The notes: generated from the letters alone by a model not told the origin. A stretch of 64,000 bases of DNA from JACMLC01 sp963720235 (GCA_963720235.1 OY970389.1:4464001-4528000), one strand, 5' to 3'. Shown: positions 17,287-25,815, counted from the first letter of the stretch. Translations and numbers: made by a program.

Positions 17287-17347
17287 TTATCTTTGCGCCT
17301 TTGCGTGAACCGTTCGTTTTAGTTTCTCGCAAAGGCGCAAAGAAAGG
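17287..17347. repeat. Inverted repeat, family A, short copy with inside-out arms
   Basis: The left arm reads TATCTTTGCGCCTTTGCGTGAA and the right arm TTTCTCGCAAAGGCGCAAAG, so the CTTTGCG words come first here. It separates the convergent purB and DUF4870-like genes. Confidence 0.8.
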
Positions 17348-17382
17348 AAATACTCAAGCTCGCAAAGAAATGCTTTCGCTTT

Positions 17383-17892
17383 CTACTTTGTAAACTTTTC
17401 GGCGAGGTTGCCGACGATTGGGAGTTTGAACATCTGGCCCTGATAGGCTTTGATGGCGGCAAAGAGTAGGCCGCCGATGATGAGAAGCGGGAGCAGTGCG
17501 ATTGCTGCAATCCAGATGAGCATGGCTATGACGCCTGCAATCGCTGCGATGCCGCCGCCCGCGTTGCCGCCGACTGCGGCTCCAATCATCATCAGTACGA
17601 GGCTGATGATCCAGAGGAAGATAAAGAGGATGACCATCAAGACGCTCATCCCGCCGCCGTAGAGCAGCGATTGCATGGCGTGGAAACGCACGAACCGATT
17701 CTCTTTTTCGATGATTACGAGAATCAGTCCGACGACGCCGATGTATGCGAGCGCGCCCGCAGCATTGGCATCCATATTGCCGAGCGCGGATTTTCCTAAG
17801 TGCGCGAAAGGCGATGCTACTGCGTTATAAGCTTGTGTTGGCGGCGGCGGCGCGCCATAGCCGTAAGGCTCGTTGGGCGGGGGATTTTGCAT
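17383..17892 (-). CDS. DUF4870/Tic20-like membrane protein
   Basis: A 169-residue membrane protein. A Pro/Tyr/Gly-rich cytoplasmic N-terminus (residues 1-30) precedes three or four hydrophobic helices (about 45-65, 80-110, 120-150). The segment KENRFVRFHAMQSLL between the first helices is the hallmark of the DUF4870 (Tic20-like) family, whose function in bacteria is unknown. An AAGGAG site lies ahead of the ATG. It is convergent to purB and divergent from purS. The Gly/Ala-rich helix (VGGNAGGGIAAIAGV) is normal for the family. Confidence 0.82.
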   Translation of the reverse strand: MQNPPPNEPYGYGAPPPPTQAYNAVASPFAHLGKSALGNMDANAAGALAYIGVVGLILVIIEKENRFVRFHAMQSLLYGGGMSVLMVILFIFLWIISLVLMMIGAAVGGNAGGGIAAIAGVIAMLIWIAAIALLPLLIIGGLLFAAIKAYQGQMFKLPIVGNLAEKFTK

Positions 17893-18022
17893 AGCGTCTT
17901 CTCCTTCTTAACCGAAAAATTCTTGATGCAGATTTGTTTCTGGATGAATCTTAGGGCAACGACTACGCATCCTGCAACATTTTGCTTTATCATCTGTGGA
18001 GCGGAGGAGCAAAATCTTTTAG

Positions 18023-18265
18023 ATGAAAGCTAAAGTTTACGTCACACTCAAGCCGGGCGTGCTTGACCCGCAGGGCAAAGCCATACAGCATTCCGTTGAG
18101 CTCTTAGGCTACAACGGCATCGCTGATATACGGCAGGGCAAGTATTTCGAGATTGCGCTCGCAGACACGCTCGCACACGCGGAGGCTGAGGAAGCCGCCA
18201 CACGCATGGCGCGCGAAGTCCTCTCGAATCCGGTCATCGAAGATTTTCGTGTGGAGATAGAATAA
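18023..18265 (+). CDS. purS: Phosphoribosylformylglycinamidine synthase, PurS subunit
   Basis: An 80-residue PurS protein (MKAKVYVTLKPGVLDPQGKA), the small subunit that bridges PurL and PurQ in the three-part FGAM synthase. The enzyme converts FGAR to FGAM using glutamine and ATP. Length and the LKPGVLDPQG motif are characteristic. A GGAGGAG site sits about 12 bases before the ATG. The purQ start codon follows the stop directly with no gap, indicating translational coupling. Confidence 0.96.
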   Translation: MKAKVYVTLKPGVLDPQGKAIQHSVELLGYNGIADIRQGKYFEIALADTLAHAEAEEAATRMAREVLSNPVIEDFRVEIE

Positions 18266-18964
18266 GTGAAATTCGGTGTCATAGTTTTTCCCGGCTCAAA
18301 CTGCGATCACGATGCCTATCATGTGATTTCAAAGCACGTGGGCCAGCCCGTTGATTTTATCTGGCATCGCGAGACAGACCTCAAAGGCTACGATGCCGTG
18401 ATTATTCCCGGCGGATTTTCTTACGGCGACTACCTGCGCGCGGGCGCACTCGCAAGATTTTCGCCGGTCATGAATTCCGTCAAAGAGTTCGCAGCGCGCG
18501 GCGGTCTGGTCTTGGGCATCTGCAACGGCTTTCAAATCTTGTGCGAGGCTGGCCTTTTGCCGGGCGCGTTGATACGCAACCGCGACCTGCATTACATCTG
18601 CGAGCATGTGCGCGTCAGGGTCGAAACTACTGAGACGCCTTTCACAAACCAACTCGCTGCCAGCACAATCCTGCGCATCCCGATTGCACATGGCGAAGGC
18701 AACTACGTCTGCGATGATGCGACCTTTGATGAATTGGAAAGCGAAGACCGCATCGTCTTTCGCTATTGCGACGAGCGCGGACAAACGACTCCAGAAGCCA
18801 ACCCGAACGGCTCGCGCGACAACATCGCAGGCATCTGCAATCGTGAGCGAAATGTGCTTGGATTGATGCCGCATCCTGAGCGCGCGTGCGAAGACCTCCT
18901 GGGCTCTTCAGACGGGCGCGACATCTTCCGCTCGCTGGCCGGGACGCTCGCGGCGATGGCCTGA
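18266..18964 (+). CDS. purQ: Phosphoribosylformylglycinamidine synthase, PurQ glutaminase subunit
   Basis: A 232-residue class I glutamine amidotransferase that makes ammonia for FGAM synthase. The nucleophile Cys is in GLVLGICNGFQIL (about residue 86). The catalytic His-Glu pair is in the C-terminal MPHPERA motif. The start is GTG, immediately after the purS stop. N-terminal KFGVIVFPGSNCDHDAYHV matches PurQ exactly. It works with PurS just upstream and PurL (23297-25612), from which it is separated by five unrelated genes. Confidence 0.97.
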   Translation: MKFGVIVFPGSNCDHDAYHVISKHVGQPVDFIWHRETDLKGYDAVIIPGGFSYGDYLRAGALARFSPVMNSVKEFAARGGLVLGICNGFQILCEAGLLPGALIRNRDLHYICEHVRVRVETTETPFTNQLAASTILRIPIAHGEGNYVCDDATFDELESEDRIVFRYCDERGQTTPEANPNGSRDNIAGICNRERNVLGLMPHPERACEDLLGSSDGRDIFRSLAGTLAAMA

Positions 18965-19154
18965 GTTTGAGAGGCAAGCTGTTTCAAAATCTCCGTGTTG
19001 ACAACTCGTATTAAGAGGAATAGTGTTTGTCATCATCTTGGTCTTTCCGCCGAGAAGTTCTTCCCCAGCGCAAAAACTTTTTTTTGAGATGGCTTGAACC
19101 GTTCAGCCATTGCTGTTCGCTCATCAAGAGCGGCCTCGTCAGGAGAAGATTCCA

Positions 19155-21188
19155 ATGAAGCACATCAGAATTTTGTTCCCCTTCTGCATTGTCCTCTGTG
19201 CCTGCGCAGTCTTAATCACATCCAGCACGACCGAAACTTCTGCCGCGCGCAAGCAGCAGCAGTTAGCTCAACGCGACGACGAACTCGACAGAGTTTTTCG
19301 CAAGCGCGAACTCGTCAAGCTTGATACACGTCTTGTGGCCGAGCGCGTGCGCGAGACCGGACAGGTCTCCTTCAACGCCGCAGGCAAAGCTTATGAGCTT
19401 GTCTTGATGCCGAATGATTTGAGGGCCAAAGACTATCACGCAGAAGCGACGACTGCGGGCGGCGTGAGGCGCGCGGTTGAGAGCGACGCTGTTCGCACCT
19501 ACAAGGGATTCGTGCGCGGGATAGAGAACTCGCACGCGCGTTTCACGATTGACGAGAAAAGCTTTGAAGGCATGATTCTGATGCCGTCGGCAAACTATTT
19601 TATAGAGCCTGCCGGAAAATTTTCGGCAGCGGCGGCGGCAAATGATTTTGTGCTCTATGACGAGCGTGATGTGATAGCGCGCTCAAATCTATCCTGCGAA
19701 GTGCCGATGCCTGAGAAGGTTTCTGCAAAGACCGCAGAGCTTGCTCCGCGCGTGGCTGGCGGCCAGTTGCAACAAGTCATAGAGCTTGCGACGGAAGCCG
19801 ATGCCGAATGTGTCGCGGCGTTTGGCAGTGTGGCCGCAGCCAACGCAGATATTTTGGCGATAATGAATCAGGTGGAAGGCGTCTATCAGCTTCAACTCGG
19901 CCTGACATTCTCTATCACTTTCCAGCACGGTTGGACGACGCAAGACCCGTATAACACAGCCAGTCAGACAGCTTTTCTCGATTCATTCAGAGACTACTGG
20001 AATCAAAACTTTCCTTCGAACAATCCGTTGTACAGGCGCGACACGGCGCACATGTGGACGGCCAAACAAGTCTTCTTCGGGGCAGGGCGCGCGAAAGTCG
20101 GGGTCGTATGTAACAATCCGACGAACGCTTACGGGTGGAGTAGCAAGTTCGATTTCGCGCCGCAGAAATACATCCTGCCCGCGCATGAGATTGCACATAA
20201 CTTTAACGCAACTCATGTTGACACTGCGCCCGGATGCGCGAACACAATCATGATTACCATCAGCAGTAACAATACGCAGTTCGCATTCTGCCAGACATCC
20301 ATTACAGAGATTAGAACTCATGTGAATGCCAATCCCGCCTGTCTCAGCCTGCGCACTTCGCACACGCGCTTTGATTTCGACGGCGATGCCAAAGCAGACC
20401 TCTCTGTCTTTCGTCCCGGCGGCAGCTTCTGGTACATCATAGGCAGCGAGCAGAATCATTTCACAGGGCAGGCTTTCGGCACGCAGGGCGACATCATTGC
20501 GCCGGAAGATTACGACGGCGATGGCCGCACAGACTTAGGCGTCTTTCGTCCCTCGACAGGAAGCTGGTATCTGCTGCAAAGCCGCGCGGGTTTCGCTGGC
20601 GTGCAGTTCGGCACGCAGGGCGACGTTCCAGTCGCAGAGGATTACGATGGAGACGGCAAAGCAGACATAGCTCTCTATCGTCCTTCGACCGGAGCGTGGT
20701 ACATCCTCAACAGCAACGGCAACACTGTCAGCTCATACTTCTTCGGCATACAGGGAGACTTGCCCGCGCCCGCGGATTTCGATATTGACGGCAGAGCGGA
20801 CATCGCTGTCTTTCGTCCTTCAACCGGAACCTGGTACATACAGCAGAGCCTTTTGGGATTTCGCGCCGAAGCCTTTGGCGCGAACGGCGACAGGCCAGTG
20901 CCTGCGGATTTCGACGGCGATGACAAGGCTGACTTAGCAATCTTCCGTCCCTCGACCGGAGGCTGGTACATACAACAGAGCGGGGCCGGATTTCGTGGAC
21001 AACTTTTCGGCAACAGTCTGGACATTCCAGTCGCCGCAGACTATGACGGAGACAGAAGAGCCGACATCGCCGTCTGGCGCACGACGACAGGCGAGTGGTA
21101 TATCCTCAACAGCAGCAACGCCACAATCAGAGGACAAAGCTTCGGCACAGTTGGCGACATGCCAGTGCCTGCGGCTTATGTTCCATAA
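19155..21188 (+). CDS. Secreted metzincin-type metalloprotease with FG-GAP/VCBS repeats
   Basis: A 677-residue exported protein. The ATG at 19155 has AGGAG nine bases upstream and begins a signal peptide (MKHIRILFPFCIVLCACAVL). The protease domain has the full metzincin zinc motif HEIAHNFNATH (HExxHxxxxxH, about residues 343-353) and a likely Met-turn in TIMITIS. The C-terminal part (about 400-677) holds six FG-GAP/VCBS-like repeats of the form D(F/Y)DGDGKADIAVFRPSTGxWYI, which in known proteins form a calcium-binding beta-propeller. It probably degrades extracellular protein, with the repeats acting in adhesion or folding. It is unrelated to the purine genes on either side. Confidence 0.9.
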   Translation: MKHIRILFPFCIVLCACAVLITSSTTETSAARKQQQLAQRDDELDRVFRKRELVKLDTRLVAERVRETGQVSFNAAGKAYELVLMPNDLRAKDYHAEATTAGGVRRAVESDAVRTYKGFVRGIENSHARFTIDEKSFEGMILMPSANYFIEPAGKFSAAAAANDFVLYDERDVIARSNLSCEVPMPEKVSAKTAELAPRVAGGQLQQVIELATEADAECVAAFGSVAAANADILAIMNQVEGVYQLQLGLTFSITFQHGWTTQDPYNTASQTAFLDSFRDYWNQNFPSNNPLYRRDTAHMWTAKQVFFGAGRAKVGVVCNNPTNAYGWSSKFDFAPQKYILPAHEIAHNFNATHVDTAPGCANTIMITISSNNTQFAFCQTSITEIRTHVNANPACLSLRTSHTRFDFDGDAKADLSVFRPGGSFWYIIGSEQNHFTGQAFGTQGDIIAPEDYDGDGRTDLGVFRPSTGSWYLLQSRAGFAGVQFGTQGDVPVAEDYDGDGKADIALYRPSTGAWYILNSNGNTVSSYFFGIQGDLPAPADFDIDGRADIAVFRPSTGTWYIQQSLLGFRAEAFGANGDRPVPADFDGDDKADLAIFRPSTGGWYIQQSGAGFRGQLFGNSLDIPVAADYDGDRRADIAVWRTTTGEWYILNSSNATIRGQSFGTVGDMPVPAAYVP

Positions 21189-21193
21189 GAAGA

Positions 21194-21279
21194 GCAAGGC
21201 GGAAGGATGAAGGATGAAAGTATGACTGACGAAAGTAATGCTTTTCCTTCATCCTTCATCCTTCCGCCTTCATCCTTGC
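21194..21279. repeat. Inverted repeat, family E (aaggatga words)
   Basis: GGCGGAAGGATGAAGGATGA (from 21198) pairs with CTTCATCCTTCATCCTTCCG (to about 21266). The right arm also has an extra CTTCATCCTTGC unit. The repeat supplies the ATG, and a GGAAGG that could serve as ribosome binding site, for the gene at 21207. Confidence 0.85.
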
Positions 21280-21680
21280 TTTCGTGGGCCGAAGTCAATC
21301 GCACGCATCGGATACAGAGCGGCGTCTATCAACGCAATGGTCGGCTCGTCTCTCTGCTGACAGACTTCGGGCTGATAAATCCCTGTTATCCAGACCGCAA
21401 GAGCGAGTCTGGCAATCGCATCTACTACACAGGCGCGGGCCGTCGCGGCGACCAGCATTTGTGTCCGGCCAATCGCGCCATGCTCTCTGCAATCGAGAGC
21501 GGCCACAGCGTGCCGCTCTTTAACAAGCTCGCGGTCGGACGCTGGCAGCACATGGGATTCTGGCGCGTGATTGATGCCAAGCATATCTTTGACGAGAAAG
21601 AGAATCGCATGCTCTGGCTCTTCACGCTCGAAAAAGATTTAGCCACAGAGACACAGAGACACGGAGAGCAAGGAAAGTAG
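21207..21680 (+). CDS. Possible SRA/PUA-like domain protein, ends supplied by repeats
   Basis: A 157-residue ORF with a protein-like core (about residues 27-145): GVYQRNGRLVSLLTDFGLIN, then GNRIYYTGAGRRGDQ and LFNK...GRWQHMGFWRVID. The YTGxGxxGDQ block, followed by an asparagine-containing helix and a late strand, resembles SRA-like domains of McrA-type proteins that read modified DNA bases. This is pattern memory, not an alignment. The first 25 residues come from the family E hairpin, and the last dozen (TETQRHGEQGK) and the stop from a family B hairpin. A start inside, such as the TTG at 21276, is possible. No nuclease domain is attached or adjacent, so its role is open. Confidence 0.55.
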   Translation: MKDESMTDESNAFPSSFILPPSSLLSWAEVNRTHRIQSGVYQRNGRLVSLLTDFGLINPCYPDRKSESGNRIYYTGAGRRGDQHLCPANRAMLSAIESGHSVPLFNKLAVGRWQHMGFWRVIDAKHIFDEKENRMLWLFTLEKDLATETQRHGEQGK

Positions 21681-21732
21681 ATGAAGCACATGCTAAACAA
21701 ATCTTTTCTTATCTCTGTGTCTCTGTGGCTAA
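21639..21732. repeat. Inverted repeat, family B, overlapping the end of the SRA-like gene
   Basis: TTAGCCACAGAGACACAGAG (21639-21658) pairs with CTCTGTGTCTCTGTGGCTAA (21713-21732). The gene's last codons and its TAG at 21678-21680 lie in the left arm and loop. Confidence 0.9.
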
Positions 21733-21866
21733 TGGTCACGTCTTTCCGTCCGTTCGTCACACGCGGCTGTCTGTTTGTCCCTGCCAGCTTGTCATGCGCG
21801 TCTGGCGGCTGTTAAGCTTGTCGCTTGCAACCAGCTATCTTGAAAGTTTAAGGAGTCTCTAAAGTT

Positions 21867-22484
21867 ATGAAGAAGTATCAGGCATTCGCGCTGGCTCTCA
21901 CACTGCTCATCGGCGGCGTCCTCATTGTGCCGACCGGAAAGATTAAAGCCGCAAGCGAAGAGAGCAATGCTGGCCCGGCCATCGGCTCAGTCATCAAGAA
22001 TTTTAAGTTGTGGGACACAAACGGCAAGGAGCAATCGCTCGCTTCGCTCAAGGGCAAGAACGGCACAGTGTTTATTTTCATCTCCGCCAAGTGTCCGGTC
22101 GTGAAGGCTTATAACGAGCGCATGGAAAAGCTGGCGCAGGATTACACAGCGCGCGGCATCAATGTCGTCGGCATCAACTCCAACTCGACGGAGAGTGTTG
22201 ACGAAATGAAGGCTCATGCTGCGGATCACAAGCTCTCCTTTATGATGTTGCAGGACAAGGGCAATAAGATTGCGGACATGCTCGGCGCGCAAGTGACGCC
22301 CGAAGCTTTCCTGCTCGATGCCAGCAACAAGCTCGTCTATCACGGGCGGATTGACAACTCGCGCTCAGGCACGAATATCGAATCCAGCGACCTGCGCGAT
22401 GCGATGGAATCTATGCTGGCGGGCAAGCCGATTGCGAAGACGCAGGCCGATGCCTTCGGTTGTTCCATCAAGAGAGCTTCGTAA
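21867..22484 (+). CDS. Exported redoxin with a single active-site cysteine
   Basis: A 205-residue thioredoxin-fold protein with a signal peptide (about residues 1-28). It matches the AhpC/redoxin type (IGSVIKNFKLWDTNGKEQSL), with the presumed peroxidatic Cys in FISAKCPVVKAYNERM (about residue 76). A second Cys occurs only near the C-terminus (FGCSIKRAS), which could act as resolving residue. AAGGAG lies ahead of the ATG. The TlpA-like gene starts ten bases after the stop, so the pair is co-transcribed and probably shares a periplasmic redox task. Confidence 0.85.
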   Translation: MKKYQAFALALTLLIGGVLIVPTGKIKAASEESNAGPAIGSVIKNFKLWDTNGKEQSLASLKGKNGTVFIFISAKCPVVKAYNERMEKLAQDYTARGINVVGINSNSTESVDEMKAHAADHKLSFMMLQDKGNKIADMLGAQVTPEAFLLDASNKLVYHGRIDNSRSGTNIESSDLRDAMESMLAGKPIAKTQADAFGCSIKRAS

Positions 22485-22493
22485 GAATTTTTC

Positions 22494-23087
22494 ATGAAGT
22501 CGCTGCTATTACTCGCGCTCTTCGCGCTTGTCTTCACTCCCGTTAACCTGTCGCGGCGTGCGCCGAACGCGCACGCCGCTTTTGCACAAGAAACGCGCAA
22601 AGCGGACGCGCCCGCTAATTCTGCCAAGACTGCTGCGGAAACTTTCGCAGTCCGCGAGCTTGACCTCGAAGGACTCAAAAAAGTCTTGCAGCACGGCGAG
22701 GCTCAAGAGGCGCGCCCGCTCATCATTAACTTCTGGGCCACCTGGTGCGAGCCGTGCCGCGAAGAATTTCCAGACCTCTTAAAGATTGAAGCCGACTACA
22801 AAAAGCACGGCCTTGAGATGGTCTTAATCTCGCTCAATGATGTGTCGGACATCAAGACCACTGTCCCGCAATTCCTGCGCGAGATGCGTGCAGACAAGCT
22901 CTCCTCTTATCTGCTGAACGTGCCGGATCCTGAGCCTGCCATCAAAATGGTTGACGCCGAATGGCATGGCGCGCTGCCCGCGACATTTCTCTACGACGCG
23001 AAGGGCAAGATGGTCTTCAAACACACTGGCCGCATCAAGCCTGCGGAACTCCGCGCCGCGCTCAATGGCATAGTCAAAAATCCTTAA
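22494..23087 (+). CDS. TlpA-like exported thiol-disulfide oxidoreductase
   Basis: A 197-residue thioredoxin-fold protein. An N-terminal signal peptide or anchor (residues 1-30) is followed by the redox motif CEPC in FWATWCEPCREEFPDL (about residues 80-95), a cis-Pro region at ALPATFLYD and a C-terminal helix. Family members reduce disulfides in the periplasm, for example during cytochrome c maturation. It directly follows a single-Cys redoxin gene and may be its reductant. A family A hairpin separates it from purL. Confidence 0.9.
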   Translation: MKSLLLLALFALVFTPVNLSRRAPNAHAAFAQETRKADAPANSAKTAAETFAVRELDLEGLKKVLQHGEAQEARPLIINFWATWCEPCREEFPDLLKIEADYKKHGLEMVLISLNDVSDIKTTVPQFLREMRADKLSSYLLNVPDPEPAIKMVDAEWHGALPATFLYDAKGKMVFKHTGRIKPAELRAALNGIVKNP

Positions 23088-23101
23088 AAGAAGAAAGACA
23101 A

Positions 23102-23206
23102 TTTCCCGCAAAGGCGCAAAGACGCAAAGAAAGCTCGCAAAGAGTTGAATCACTCTTTATCTTGAATGCTTTCTTCGGGTCTTTTCTTTGCGCCTTTGCG
23201 GGAAAC
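23102..23206. repeat. Inverted repeat, family A, full-length copy
   Basis: The left arm TTTCCCGCAAAGGCGCAAAG starts at about 23103 and the right arm CTTTGCGCCTTTGCGGGAAA ends at about 23205. The loop GAGTTGAATCACTCTTTATC is closely related to the loops at 37059 and 57411. Confidence 0.92.
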
Positions 23207-23296
23207 TTTCTTCGCTCCAAGTGACAAGCGGCGGGTGACAGGCTAGAATCCTCTGTTCTAAATTATCTGTTGTCACTCATCATTTATCACTCGCTT

Positions 23297-25612
23297 ATGA
23301 TTACTCCCGAAATTATTCAAGCACACAATCTGACTCAGGAAGAGTACAAGCGAATTTGCGAACTCATGGGACGCGAGCCAACGTTTGCGGAGCTTGGCAT
23401 CTTCTCCGTGATGTGGTCTGAGCACTGTTCTTATAAATCTTCGCGGATACATTTGAAACGATTGCCGACGACGGGCGCGCGAGTGATTGTGCCGCCGGGA
23501 GAGAACGCAGGCGTAGTTGATGTCGGCGACGGCTGGTGCGCGGCCTTCAAGGTCGAATCGCACAACCACCCGTCTTTCATAGAACCTTTTCAGGGAGCGG
23601 CGACTGGCGTCGGCGGAATCCTCAGAGACATCTTCACGATGGGCGCGCGGCCCGTCGCGGCGATGAACTCTCTCAGGTTCGGCTCGCTTGAGCACGCGCG
23701 GCACGGGCGACGCAATCGCGCACTTCTCGCAGGCGTGGTCGCAGGCATAGCTCATTACGGCAATGCCTTCGGAGTTCCAACCATCGCCGGCGAAGTGGCA
23801 TTCGATGATGCATACGCTTTGAACCCTCTGGTCAACGCCTTCGCGCTCGGACTCGTGCGGCATGACCAAATCTTTTTCGGCAAGGCAAGTGGCATTGGCA
23901 ATCCTGTGCTCTATGTCGGAGCAAAGACCGGGCGCGATGGCATTCATGGCGCGACGATGGCTTCGGCGGAGTTTGATGAAGAAGCTCTGGAAAAACGTCC
24001 GACCGTTCAGGTGGGCGATCCGTTCCTGGAAAAGCTGCTGTTGGAAGCTTGCCTTGAAGCTATGCGGAGCGGAGCGGTCGCGGGCATACAGGACATGGGC
24101 GCGGCTGGCCTGACTTCTTCATCTTGCGAGATGGCCGCGCGTGCAGGCACAGGCATCGAGCTTGACCTCTCGCTCGTGCCGCAGAGAGAAGAAGCGATGA
24201 CTGCGTATGAAATGCTGCTCTCGGAATCTCAGGAGCGGATGCTGATTGTCGCGCATAGCGGAAGAGAGCGAGAAGTCGTTGACATCTTTCGCAAGTGGGA
24301 TCTGGATGCAGTCGTCATCGGGCGCGTGCGCGAAGGCTCGCGCATGGTCGTCATACACGAAGGAGAAACTGTCGCAGACATTCCCGTCGCCGCCTTGACG
24401 GATGAAGCTCCGCGCTATGAGCGACCGATGAGAAAGAGTCTGGAGTCAGGAGTCAAGAGTCGGGAGTCAAAAGCAGATGAGGAAGTTTTGATTGGTGTTT
24501 CCGATACAGACTCCAGACTCCAGACTCCTGACTCCAGACTTCAAAACGAAGTTTTGAAGCGTCTTATCTCCGCGCCGAACAACGCGTCGAAGGAGTGGGT
24601 CTATCGTCAGTATGACCACATGGTCAGGACGAACACGGCTGTGTTGCCGGGAGCGGATGCGGCTGTCGTGCGTATCAAGGAGACGCGCAAGGCTCTGGCG
24701 ATGTGTCTCGATGGTAATGGTCTCTACTGCGCGGTCAATCCGCGCGAGGGCGCAAAACTCATCGTCGCGGAAGCCGCGCGCAATGTCGTGTGCGTCGGTG
24801 CGCGGCCTCTTGCGATTACAAACTGTCTGAACTTCGCTTCGCCGGAAAAGCCGGAAGTGATGTGGTCTTTCTCGGAAGTGATAGACGGCATGGCCGCAGC
24901 TTGTACGGCTTTTAATACGCCCGTCGTCTCCGGCAATGTCTCTTTCTATAACGAGACCGAAGGGCGCGGCGTGCTGCCGACGCCTGTCATCGGCATGGTT
25001 GGTCTCATCGAAGACGTGCGACGGATTGTCCAACCCGGCTTTAAAAATTCCGGCGACATCATCGCGCTTCTGGGAACGACGAACAACGACCTCACAGTCA
25101 GCCAGTATGCAGCAGTCATTGAAGGACGCACGACGGATGAGATGATTGACGGCGGCAGTATTGCTAAGATTAATTTGGAGACCGAACTCGCAGTACAGGA
25201 CGCATGCCTGCGCGCGGCTGAAGAAGGCTTGCTCATGTCCGCGCACGATTGTGCAGACGGCGGCCTCGCTGTCGCAGTTGCCGAAAGCTGCTTCTCATCC
25301 ATCAATCGCGCGGCCATTGGCGCAGAGCTTGATTTAATAGACTCGCTTCCAATCAACGCGCGCCTCTACAGCGAAACTCCCTCGCGCATCATCGTCAGTT
25401 TCAAAGAAGACACGCTTGGGCAGATGCAGGAGATAGCCGCGCAAGCCGGATGCGCTTTAACTCTGCTCGGACGAACCGGAGGGCCGGATTTAATCATCAA
25501 AGCAGACGGCGCAGAGGTTATCAATCTCAATCTCAAAGAGCTTGAAACAGCATGGCGCACATCGCTCGCAGACAAACTGCAAGCGGAAGTTATCGCGGCA
25601 GGCGCGGAATAA
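23297..25612 (+). CDS. purL: Phosphoribosylformylglycinamidine synthase, PurL subunit
   Basis: A 771-residue small-type PurL, the ATP-dependent amidating subunit of FGAM synthase, which works with PurS and PurQ. It begins MITPEIIQAHNLTQEEYKRI. The substrate and ATP motifs are MWSEHCSYKSS (His about residue 43), VESHNHPSFIEPF, GVGGILRDIFTMGARPVA and the later DGGLAVAVAE. The ATG at 23297 fits known starts; the TTG at 23270 lies in a repeat-like leader. Residues about 381-415, in the linker between the two halves, are encoded by a hairpin repeat inserted in frame, and all flanking motifs remain intact. It is split from purSQ by five genes. Confidence 0.97.
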   Translation: MITPEIIQAHNLTQEEYKRICELMGREPTFAELGIFSVMWSEHCSYKSSRIHLKRLPTTGARVIVPPGENAGVVDVGDGWCAAFKVESHNHPSFIEPFQGAATGVGGILRDIFTMGARPVAAMNSLRFGSLEHARHGRRNRALLAGVVAGIAHYGNAFGVPTIAGEVAFDDAYALNPLVNAFALGLVRHDQIFFGKASGIGNPVLYVGAKTGRDGIHGATMASAEFDEEALEKRPTVQVGDPFLEKLLLEACLEAMRSGAVAGIQDMGAAGLTSSSCEMAARAGTGIELDLSLVPQREEAMTAYEMLLSESQERMLIVAHSGREREVVDIFRKWDLDAVVIGRVREGSRMVVIHEGETVADIPVAALTDEAPRYERPMRKSLESGVKSRESKADEEVLIGVSDTDSRLQTPDSRLQNEVLKRLISAPNNASKEWVYRQYDHMVRTNTAVLPGADAAVVRIKETRKALAMCLDGNGLYCAVNPREGAKLIVAEAARNVVCVGARPLAITNCLNFASPEKPEVMWSFSEVIDGMAAACTAFNTPVVSGNVSFYNETEGRGVLPTPVIGMVGLIEDVRRIVQPGFKNSGDIIALLGTTNNDLTVSQYAAVIEGRTTDEMIDGGSIAKINLETELAVQDACLRAAEEGLLMSAHDCADGGLAVAVAESCFSSINRAAIGAELDLIDSLPINARLYSETPSRIIVSFKEDTLGQMQEIAAQAGCALTLLGRTGGPDLIIKADGAEVINLNLKELETAWRTSLADKLQAEVIAAGAE
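24437..24540. repeat. In-frame inverted repeat inside purL (gagtc words)
   Basis: AGTCTGGAGTCAGGAGTCAA (from 24437) pairs with an arm reading CTCCTGACTCCAGACT at its end (24525-24540). It encodes LESGVKSRESK on one side and DSRLQTPDSRLQ on the other, and keeps the purL frame open. Confidence 0.93.
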
Positions 25613-25637
25613 TTCTGGCTCTTAAACTTTCCGCAGT

Positions 25638-25655
25638 TATAATCTTAACCGGAGG
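25638..25655 (+). promoter_or_regulatory. -10 box and ribosome binding site of the hicB-like gene
   Basis: A perfect TATAAT stands at 25638-25643, with only a weak -35 match upstream. A strong GGAGG ribosome binding site is at 25651-25655, eight bases before the ATG at 25663. Together they suggest the small gene has its own very short leader. Confidence 0.5.
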
Positions 25656-25662
25656 TTGATGT

Positions 25663-25815
25663 ATGAAGTACAAGGTTGTGCTGCATGAATCGGAAGAAGG
25701 TTACAGTGTGTCGTGTCCCGGTTTGCCCGGCTGCTGGTCGCAGGGTGAGACGGAAGCGGAAGCGATTGAGAATATAGAGGATGCTATCAGAGAATATCTT
25801 GCTACTCTAAGTTAA
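25663..25815 (+). CDS. Orphan HicB-family antitoxin-like protein (50 aa)
   Basis: A 50-residue protein starting MKYKVVLHESEEGYSVSCPG, with the HicB/UPF0150 fold signature: a strand, the GYSVSCPGLPGCWSQG core, then a helix TEAEAIENIEDAIREYL. HicB proteins usually neutralise the HicA RNA-cutting toxin through this partial RNase H-like fold. No hicA-like gene lies on either side, and the protein lacks the C-terminal DNA-binding domain seen in full-length HicB. It is therefore an orphan of the short UPF0150 type, with unknown partner. Family membership is clear. Confidence 0.85.
   Translation: MKYKVVLHESEEGYSVSCPGLPGCWSQGETEAEAIENIEDAIREYLATLS

Noticed and set aside
24467..25246. 259-codon minus-strand ORF opposite purL
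   Set aside because: Shadow of purL; the composition is typical of antisense frames.
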